From Lycium barbarum (taxonomy: Eukaryota; Streptophyta; Magnoliopsida; Solanales; Solanaceae), in the NCBI RefSeq assembly GCF_019175385.1, contig NC_083339.1, forward strand, positions 47,602,074-47,666,073: a stretch of DNA of 64,000 bases, in the 5' to 3' direction. The notes under the pieces are model-generated. The model was not told the origin of the DNA, made no database searches, and worked only from the letters and a program-made list of their open reading frames with translations. Shown here one piece after another: positions 56,073 to 64,000 of this stretch (position 1 is the stretch's first letter; every line of letters begins with the position of its first letter). The position numbers and the translations under genes were made by a program.

Positions 56073-57611
56073 CTACTAAGCTGGACCACCTGTCGGTCTA
56101 CCTGAACCTGCAGGCATGAACGCAGCCCCCGAGCAATGGGGAGTCAGTACAGATAATGTACTAAGTATGTAAGGCATAAGAACAATATGTATATACATAA
56201 GAATCATGAATAAAATCTTCATAAGTTGAAATCACTATCTGCATGTATTTATATGAACTAGTTTCTGTATGTATCTGCATAAATCTGTATAACTGACAAT
56301 GCCTCTGCGGGCGCATAATATACATTCGAGTATATAACTCCTTCTAGTCACGGGTCAATATGTATGTATTTATATAAATGAATGTAATGCGTGAATAAAC
56401 TGTACACATAGAGCTGGACCAATGAACAGAAGGGACAATCATAAGCGGGTTACAGGAACATCAAAGACTGAAGTACTCCTAATGCTTCTAAGAGTAGAGT
56501 GATATGGAAGCTCGATTACTCGCTTGTTGGCTCATATCATAGGATCATGCCAAAAGAAAGAAAGGGGTAGCCTTAACATATCTTAGAATATATCCAATCG
56601 TCCAACTTCTACTCTTCGAACTTGTAAGTTACAATCAAGATAACGTAGGCCTCAATTTATTTACCTCGTTTACTAACCATTTTTAAATACAATTAGAGCT
56701 TAACGAATTATGGACAACATTTCCCTTTCAAGCTTACAACCCTTCGACTTCCCATTCCATCCAACATCAACCACAGCATTCACAACAACAATGAAAACAC
56801 TTACATATCAAAATATACTTAAATCCAATCCTAATTATCTCTTAAAATAGCCCCAAATCACTACCTTACCCTTCATCCATTTACCACTTCCATAAGTATC
56901 CTCTCTTCACTTAAAACCACAAAAACTCTTGATAATTAACTTAAATACCAGGGTAGAAGTCATTTGCATACCTTGAGGGGTCTAAGTTTCCATGGATCAA
57001 CTTCTACTCCAACTTCCTAAGCTTCACAACTTTGAAGAAATCCTAGAAACAACCTTCTTCTTCAAAAGCTCGGGTTTACGGAGCTCGGACCTTACCAAAT
57101 CTCCACTGTAATGATAGAAAACTGTTGGGAGTAGATATACTAGGGTTTTCTCTGATTGAAAAAGAGAAAATGAGAAACAAAGTTGTGGGATCATATATTT
57201 ATACTTGGAACAAAAAAATTCCAGCGGTGCGGTTCGACGAGTGGGTCGACAACCCGTCGACTTGCTCTGTCAACCTGCGCTGCAGATTCAAGGCTTCAAA
57301 AACATAACGACACCACACAACGATAATCCGTCGATATGTCGTCGTCCCGTCGATATGTCGTCGGCCCGTCGATATGTCGTCGGCCCGTCGACAATGACTG
57401 GTGTCTTCAGATTTTCCTGAATCAGTTCAGGTTACGTCGATTCGGTTCGTTCAACTTCTAATCTTGTAAATTACCAGGAATACCTATTGGTACCTTGTAC
57501 ACGGGGTCAGATACTTCCAGTCTCTAGAACTCAGGTACGAGCCTCTATTCCAAAGACATACCCAACTAGGAAACCATAAGTTCTCCTACGAAGAAAATGA
57601 GAGGTGTGACA
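56073..57611 (-). mobile_element. Minus-strand LTR fragment of another family
   Basis: The plus strand has the reverse of the common module (CCTGCAGGCATGAACGCAG, then GTCAGTAC...GTACTAAGTATG, 56108-56170) and ends GAGGTGTGACA at 57611, giving the LTR start TGTCACACCTC in element sense. The expected other end (TGTCACGACCC) is absent where it meets the T2 LTR at 56073, so this is a truncated LTR. U3 contains a GTCGAC-rich 19-bp tandem repeat (57327-57392). The short plus-strand frames at 57125-57420 lie in this repeat and are not recognised as genes. Confidence 0.75.
57327..57392. repeat. 19-bp tandem repeat CCCGTCGATATGTCGTCGG
   Basis: There are about 3.5 units starting at 57327, 57346, 57365 and 57384. 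The surrounding sequence has more CGTCGAC and GTCGAC palindromes (57235-57265). It occupies the U3 region, as the TACGGACCGTA clusters do in T1 and T2. Confidence 0.93.
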
Positions 57612-59833
57612 GCAGAGGAGGATTTTCTAGATTAGGCGGTGCTCAGAACAACATTCATGATTTGACAGGTCGTCAGGACTTGGAATCCTCGCCAGAAACG
57701 GTGACAGGTACATTTATAGTCTGTTTATATACTGTTTACGTATAAATTCGAGGTTCGATATGTTGTAGTGCTCCATTTATTGCAGGAAATTTTGATATAG
57801 CCCCAGAGTTATTGAGTGAGCCGTCTTCTGTATCAACACCTGTTTGTGAGCTTGTTATTACTAGAAAAACTTATCGGGGTTATTAAATAGTTGGTTGTGA
57901 TAGTCAGACCCTAGCAAATTTTATAGAGTTACAGATGGTCGATTTTGACGTTATTATGGGTGTGGGTTGGTTAGCTTCTGTTCATGCTAATATGGGGTGC
58001 CAAACAAAGATTGCTACATTCCATTTCCCAGGGGAACCAGTTTTGGAGTGGAAGGGCAAAACAGCTCGCCGAGATGTAGATTTATTTCCCAACCCAAGGC
58101 AAGGAAGATGATTTTGAAGGGTTGTATCTATTATATAGTTTTAGTTGAGAATGAAGAAGCATAACTGCTGATTCTTCAGTCTATTTCAATGATTAATAAA
58201 ACTCCTAGATGTGTTTCCGAGCGAGCTTTTAGGCATTTCCCCAGACCAAGAGATTGATGCTTGTTATAGATATAATATCGGATACTCAGCCGATATCCAT
58301 CCCTGCTTATAGGATAGCCCTTGTTGAGTTGCAGAAAGTAAAGGAGAAATTGAAGGACTTTCTCTAGAAAGGCTTTGTCATACTCAGTACTTCGCCATGG
58401 AAAGCATTAGTGTGTTTTTTAAGGGAGAAAGGTCACTCGTGAGGATATGTATTAATTTTTGGCAGCGGAATGAGGTGGCGATATAGGACAAGTACCCACT
58501 CCTGAGGATTGACTACTTATTTGGTCAGTTGCAGGGTGCTAAATGTATCTCAAAGGTAAATTTGAGATCAGATTATCATCAGGTTAGGGTCAGGGAGAAG
58601 GATATACCGAAGATAGCATTCGGGACAAGATGTGATCATCTTGAGTTCCTCGTTATGTCTTTTAGGTTGATTAATATGCCAACAGTGTTCATGGATTTGA
58701 TGAACAACGTAACCAGACCCTTCTTAGATTTGTTCGTAGTTGTATTTATCGATGACGTTCTAGCCTGTTTTCGATCAGAAGTTGAGCAAGCGGATCATTT
58801 GTGTGCGGTACTGAGAGCTCTCCAGGATCCGGATATGTATGCAACGTTCTCTAAATATGATTTTTTGTTAAACTCCGCAACATTTCTGGGGCATATGATA
58901 TTAGATGAGGGCATCAAGGTTGGGATTCAGAGGGTAGAGTCCATAAAGATTTGGCCAAGACCCATGACACCGACTGGAATTTGTAGCTTTCTTGTTTTGG
59001 CATAATATAACAGAAGGTTAGTAGAGGATCTTCCAGCATCACCGATGATGTTGTTTTAGAAAAGCAGTTAAGTATCAGTGAAGACACTTGCGAACGAATT
59101 TATTATGAATTAAAGGGAAAATTGACTTTACACTAGTTCTGACACTTCTAGAGGGATCTGAGGGTTATGCTATTTATAGTGACGCCTCAGGCATTGAGTT
59201 AGGTTGTGCGTTAATGCAACACGGTAGAGTAATTGCCTATGCTTCGAGATAGCTGAGGAAACATGAGAAGAATTATCCGACGCACGATTTGGAGTTAGCA
59301 GTAATGGTTCATGCATTTATGATCTGAAGACATTACTTATACATTGATACCTATACAGATCATAAGAGTCTCCAATATATCTTAAAGCAGAAGGAGTTGA
59401 ATTTGTGGCAAAGACGGTGGTTAGAGTTATTGAAGGATTATGATATTAATATTCTGCACCATCCAGGAAAGGCAAATATAGTAGCCGATGTTTAGCCACG
59501 GGTAGCTTGGCATATTGCGGGCCGAGAATAGAGAGTTAGCTCATGAGTATCACCAGTGGCTAGTGTGAGAGTTCAATTGCTAGATTTAGGGGATACAAGA
59601 GTTAACGTACAGGACATAGAGCCATCATCCCTAGTAACTGTGGTAAAAGGCGCCAGTATGAGGATTCTTTATTGATTTATTACAGAGATATAGTCCCATA
59701 GAAAAAGAAGTCACCATTTGAGGTTACTGGAGATAGAGTCCCCAAGTACCACTGTATGTTGTGTGTTCTTGATGTTGCACGATTACATCAGCAGATTATG
59801 GTGGAGGCCTATTAATCACGCTATTCTATTGAT
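57612..59833 (+). pseudogene. Old, highly decayed gypsy pol
   Basis: This is recognisable as Tekay-like by colinear remains: [15 protein letters not shown], then [15 protein letters not shown] and [12 protein letters not shown] before RT. RT is at 58529-59005 ([27 protein letters not shown] at about 58749-58775 in place of FIDDILVYS, and SATFLGHMI). RNase H pieces are at 59160-59500 and a pre-integrase segment near 59700-59830. Frameshifts and stops are frequent, far more so than in T1 or T2, so this is one of the oldest layers. The text leaves the family at about 59833, in the HHCC region (SRYSI). Confidence 0.87.
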
Positions 59834-60022
59834 ATGACCCTTCCTAGCTCAAGGCCATTCACTAGGAGTCAATCGAGGGAGCTCCAAGAGATGCAAGCCA
59901 TGTTCATGAAGAAAGGAGCCTTGGAAGAGCTTGGAGAGAAGATGGCTAAAGCTTACAATGTCTGGGAAGTAGCTTGGGGAGGCCTAGAAGACCAAGAGGT
60001 GACCTCCTCCCAAAGTGGATAA
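59834..60022 (+). pseudogene. C-terminal tail of a CRM-like pol
   Basis: This 62-codon frame starts MTLPSSRPFTRSQSRELQEM and ends at TAA 60020-60022. A polar tail with a TRSQSRELQ motif is typical of the end of some chromovirus pol proteins, where it follows integrase. The first codons may belong to the preceding element, as the junction is at about 59834. The assignment to the same element as the gag at 61456 is an inference. Confidence 0.5.
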
Positions 60023-61455
60023 ATGTTAAAGAGAGACATTTTTGAAAAATACGGGTGTTAGATGTAAATCTTGGCTAAGAATGCAATCCCAGGCCAAGGG
60101 TTCAAAATGGAGGCCATATTGTCTAGTTATGAGCATTGGAAGAATGAAGACACATGTTTGGGTGTAATTTTGCAAAGAGCCACTTTTGGGCCTTTGGTGT
60201 AAAGCCCTAGACTATAAAAGGAAAACTTGTCTTATTTTCATTTCCTTAGCTTAAATTTTGAAGAACTTGGATTGTAATAGATTGTTAGTTTATCTTAATA
60301 GTTTGTTTGGTTGCATAATTCTATGTGTGATTCTTAGTTGCAAAGTAAATTGCTTATCTTCCATTGGAATCATTTGAGTTGCTCATTTGTGGTCTTCCAA
60401 CTTGGGTAATTCTTGAATTCCAAATTGCTAAGTTCATTGGTGGAAATCCCATTAGGAGGGTTTAGGTTTCACGTACCTAAATTTGTCTATAGATTTCTTA
60501 TCAATTGGGTCTAGTAGCTATCCAACTATCCTTCTTCCATTCCTAATCTTTCCAATTCTTATTTTCCTTTTTTTTTTTTCTTGTTCTTTAAGTTTTTAGA
60601 GTTTCCTAGGTAGAATCATATCATCTATTCATTCCGAGTTGACAAGGATGTACCATGACATCTGAGAAGTTTACTGATATCCCAAGTACCATGAAATTTA
60701 CACCGCAGAAAGTACTAAAATTTTCTGAGTTTTGACGACACATTTCCAGGGTTCGTCAAAATATATACGGACCGTATAAAACCTGATTTCCAACTGTATA
60801 ATTTCCCGGGTAAAGGTAAACTTTCATCTCTTTTCTTTGATTTCCCAAGCCTCAAATCTTGTTTTTAAATCAAACCTTTTCTCAAAAATTTCTTGAGCCT
60901 TGATTGTAAGTGATTGTGTCCCTATTCCTTAGGTAGGGAATAAAAAAAAAAGTATATAAATTTGAAAATTTTAGTTAGTTCAAATTGATACATTTGATCA
61001 ATTGAAGCTTGAAGACCCCATTTTCAAATTATCACCTACCCGGGCCCGAAATTTTATTTATTTTCCGATTTTAGCAATCCAATTTCAAGTGTTTCTCAAC
61101 TAGTAGCCATTTAGTAATTGTTCCTATTTGTATTTACTAGTTCTTGTGTCCACATTTCTTTCGTGCTAATTTCTTTCAAGCTTTTCTCCGTTTTAATTCG
61201 TTGAAATTTTGTTGGCTCTCGTCTGTTTGCTTTTGAGTCATCCTTCCTTCATCTTAACAAGAATGCATTCTACCACAAAGTATAAGCAACCGTGTGAATT
61301 CGATTGGTTAGGCGATTCATCAACAACTTCGAAGGCACATGGGAGTGTAGCTATTTGAGAGTTAAATACGAGTGAAGTAAGGCTTTTATTACTAACGTCG
61401 TGTGCTAGTTTTGCAGGTTTAAATTTCGGTTCAAAATACGCAAGAATTCCCTAAC
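60023..61455 (+). mobile_element. Probable LTR and leader of the CRM-like element
   Basis: This noncoding stretch lies between a pol tail and a gag start. A candidate LTR start TGTTAGATG is at about 60055, and a clear TATA box CTATAAAAGG at 60212-60221 is about 160 bp downstream. The 3' LTR boundary and the PBS could not be found by eye. A single TATATACGGACCGTATAAAA palindrome at about 60762-60781 recalls the T1 U3 sites. TTTTGCAG at about 61411-61418 resembles a splice acceptor upstream of gag. The order pol tail, LTR, gag implies a head-to-tail arrangement or two overlapping copies. Confidence 0.5.
60212..60221 (+). promoter_or_regulatory. TATA box, CRM-like LTR
   Basis: CTATAAAAGG is followed about 30 bp later by a CATTTCC-type start context. 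It is the best core promoter visible in the window. Confidence 0.55.
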
Positions 61456-62950
61456 ATGGAGGGAATGGAATTGATTCTCCAAAGACTAGCGGCGATGGAA
61501 TCCAAACGAGAGGCGAAGATAAATGGCATGGAAGGGGATATGTGTGGCGTGGTTGGGAGGTTAAGTGGTATAGATGAACGGATGGTGAGTATTAAGAAAG
61601 TTCAAATGGAGGGTTCAAGTAGAATGGGCACTGCCCATTCTAGGAATGAAGGTGATGGGGATAAAACACAAGATACCACACCAACCATTACCCCGGGACA
61701 AGCACATACCTTGTGCAATCCCAACACCACAACCACCTCCATCCGAAGAGCTCCACCACCCAAACAACCAACCTTCCACCCCAAAACTCCACATTCCAAA
61801 ACACCACTCGACAAACCTACCCACAAGTTTACCAAAACAACCCGAATAAGGAAATCCCTCAAATAATCCTATGACAAACACCCCAAGCTCCACCCCAAGC
61901 CCAAATACAAGATCCCTTTCTTAACCAAAACCAATACCAAAATCACTACCAAAACTAATATCCAAACCAATGGGAGGATGTAGACTATGAGGAGCAGTGG
62001 TGGAATGAGAATCGCCAAGGAGGAAGGCAGAGAGAGATGAACAACCGGGTAGAAGGAGACAAGGAGGATTTGGGAGATTTCCGGGCCATGACGCTAGGTT
62101 CCAAAGTCATGTCGACCAAGGAAGGGCTCAAGGGTATGAGGACCGAGGGAGATGGCAAGACAATGACCGGACTTTGAACACAATCAAGGTTAACCTCCTA
62201 ACTTTCCAAGGAGGTAGCAACCCGAAAGAGTTCTTTGAGTGGAAGGTACAAAGTGAACGCATCTTCCTCACTAACAACGTGTCCAAGGCCTCAAAGACGA
62301 AATATGCCCTTACTCAATTTGAGGGATACGCTTCCTTATGGTGGGAATCTAAGAAATTACAAAAGGATAAACAAAACATCTATGATCTTCCAACTTGGAA
62401 TGACTTGATTGAGCTCATGGAAACAAGGTGGCTTCCATCCACATATCGTCATGATGCACTCAAAAGGGTGTATTTGTTGAAACAAGGGTTGAAAAGTGTG
62501 GAAGTGTACTTTGATGAGTTTGAGGACTTGTGGATGAAATCCAAGCTAGAAGAATAAGAGGAATGCACTATGATAAGGTTCGTGGCCTACTTGAACTATG
62601 ACATTACTAACCGATGAGGTTTAAGACTTACAATAGTCTAGAAGAGGCATTCCATGATGCATCCAAGGTTGAAGCGGATCTAAAGGAGGAGAGATCTTAT
62701 AAGGATAAAGGCAAGTCATCTTTAACTTAGAGCAAAGGCAAAAGATAAGTGGAAAGCTTCCACTTGGGAAAATCCCAAGACCAACACTCCAACACCTCAA
62801 GCTAAGTTCGACTACAAAGCAAAGGGTGATCATAAGGCTAAAGGAGGTAACAACCCTAGACCCAACTATAACCGTCCTTCTAAAGTCCAATGCTTTAAGT
62901 TCCAAGGAATAGGGCACTATGCAAGTGAGTGTCCCAATCGAAGGACTATC
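61456..62950 (+). pseudogene. CRM-like chromovirus gag pseudogene
   Basis: The N-terminal frame (61456-61866) is MEGMELILQRLAAMESKREA, a heptad-like start followed by a Thr/Pro-rich segment that may be out of frame. The gag core at 62174-62557 has VNLLTFQGGSNPKEFFEWKV, YALTQFEGYASLWWES, LIELMETRWLPS and YLLKQGLKSVEVYFDEFEDL, close to CRM/Galadriel/Reina-type gag. The nucleocapsid motif reads CFKFQGIGHYASEC (62891-62932). The second Cys of the CX2CX4HX4C knuckle is Phe, so zinc binding would be lost. Frameshifts lie at about 61870-62170 and 62560-62880. The exact clade is uncertain. Confidence 0.8.
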
Positions 62951-63841
62951 AGCATTGTGAGAGATGGGTATCAGACCGAAGATGAAGATGAGAGCGGGAA
63001 TGGTAATGATGATGAGGGAGAAAAAAGTGAGTATGAGAGTGATTCCGATGAAGACGTTGAGATAAGATATGAAGAAGCCTTGAATGATGCTATTATGGCT
63101 AGAAGAGCCATGGGGGCTCTAGCTAGGGAAGAGAGTGACCAAAGGGAGAATTTGTTCCATGCATGGTGTAAAATTATGGATAAGGTGTGTTCCTTGATTA
63201 TTGATGGTGGGAGTTGTACGAGTGCCGTTAGCCAATTTTTCGTTGAAAGTATGAAATTCTCCACCCGCAAGCACACTAATCCCTATAAACTCCAATGGTT
63301 CAATGAATGTGGTGAGCTGAGGGTCAACAAGCAAGCCATTATCAAATTTAGCATTGGCTAGTACCAAGATGAGATTTTTTGTGATGTGGTACCCATGCAA
63401 GCTTTCCATATGTTGCTTGGAAGACCTTTCCAATTTGATGTTGATGCCCAACATAGTGGGAGAACTAACAAGTACTCATTTGTGGTAAATGAGAAGAAGT
63501 ACATTCTTAAACCACTAACCCCTTACCAAGTGAGTGAGGATTATAGATTGATGAGGGAGCTTCGGGAGAAGTACCAAAAGGAAGAGAGAGAGAAGAATGA
63601 GAGGAAGACTTTGTTAGTCATAAGTGGAGGGGAAACATCTCAAGATGGTTCTAAGAAATGTTTGTTGGCCAAACCAAGCAATTGCTTAAATGGGGTTGAT
63701 GAGAGACATTTCATGGTATGTCTTGTCAACAAAGATCTTCTCTTAAATGCTAGCCAATGTACTAGCAGTTTGCCTAGTAGTATATCTTCTCTTTTGCAGG
63801 AATATAAAGCATTTGTCCTGGAGGAAATGCCCGATGGCTTA
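62951..63841 (+). pseudogene. CRM-like protease region, cut by an LTR
   Basis: An acidic spacer (EDEDESGNGNDDEGEKSEYE) is followed by the protease site SLIIDGGSCTSAVS (Asp at 63203-63205) and YKLQWFNECGELRVNKQ. After a single TAG at 63359-63361 the sequence continues as DVVPMQAFHMLLGRPFQFD and PLTPYQVSEDYRLM. It then runs through the linker before RT (EYKAFVLEEMPDGL) and stops at 63841, where a T1 LTR begins. The frame runs 39 bases into the LTR. Apart from one stop and the insertion, this part is well preserved. Confidence 0.85.
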
Positions 63842-64000
63842 TGTTACACCTCGAAAAATCATCTGTTGGTACGCAAGTGAATGAACTAGTGAAAAATACG
63901 AGTAACGGGCTAATGATGACTTCAGGGCGTTTTGGGAAAGAGTTCTAACGTCCCTTAGATTGCTAATGAAGTGTTAAACAAGTGTTGAGAAGGTTACATA
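63842..64000 (+). mobile_element. T1 LTR start, cut by window edge
   Basis: TGTTACACCTCGAAAAATC and the following 150 bp match the T1 LTR at 43771 closely (GCAAGTGAATGAACTAGTGA, GTTTTGGGAAAGAGTT, AACGTCCCTTAGATT). It is either a solo LTR or the 5' LTR of a further element. Confidence 0.92.

Noticed and set aside
57125..57420. Small coding gene in the minus-strand LTR fragment
   Set aside because: Two overlapping frames cover a 19-bp tandem repeat in U3. There is no domain or expression signal.
63386..63880. Frame continuing past 63841 as a real protein end
   Set aside because: The last 13 codons are translated from the inserted T1 LTR. The original protein continued into reverse transcriptase.
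1..64000. A host gene, virus or endogenous pararetrovirus
   Set aside because: All readable domains are Ty3/gypsy gag-pol with chromodomains. No movement protein, coat protein of caulimovirus type, or intron-containing host gene was found.

Overview
The window is a nested stack of LTR retrotransposons with no recognisable host gene. It comes from a plant nuclear genome: the coding remains are plant Ty3/gypsy chromoviruses, the primer-binding sites match plant initiator tRNA-Met, and a plant-type 5S rRNA segment is present. The LTR styles would fit a eudicot such as a member of Solanaceae, but no single-copy gene confirms this. The local names used here are T1 and T2 (two Tekay/Del-like chromodomain families), NA1 and NA2 (two large non-coding LTR elements of LARD type) and CRM-like (a different chromovirus).

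Layout. 1-17399 is a minus-strand tandem array of NA1, in the order internal, LTR (3748-10023), internal (10024-14102), LTR (14103-16996), internal fragment. A 3.27-kb solo LTR with a 5-bp target duplication sits inside the first LTR. 17400-18975 is a 5'-truncated plus-strand LTR of NA2 type. 18976-23285 is a minus-strand T2 gag-pol pseudogene, cut at both ends by LTRs. 23286-32084 is a plus-strand T1 copy, with a 5' LTR carrying a nested mosaic solo LTR, then a leader and decayed gag-pol. 32085-37678 is a minus-strand NA2 LTR plus internal part. 37679-46204 is a second T1 copy (truncated 5' LTR, gag-pol, full 3' LTR). 46205-56072 is a plus-strand T2 copy whose first part carries a 2,800-bp tandem duplication (45588-51187) and which ends in a complete 3' LTR. 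56073-57611 is a minus-strand LTR piece, 57612-59833 a very old gypsy pol, and 59834-63841 a CRM-like element (pol tail, LTR/leader, gag, protease). 63842-64000 is the start of another T1 LTR.

How the parts relate. No element is intact: every gag-pol carries stops, frameshifts or truncations. Many of the stops are TAG or TAA where the sister copy has CAG or CAA, as expected from deamination of methylated cytosines. The non-coding NA1 element shares its primer-binding site and about 170 bp of following leader with T1, so it probably borrowed T1-type proteins. Two short hairpins recur in the LTRs of most families in the window, on both strands.

The most unusual observation is a 5S rRNA-derived segment of about 115 bp in the NA1 internal region, in sense orientation, with recognisable A-box and C-box promoter sequences. 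It is present in both sufficiently complete NA1 internal copies.
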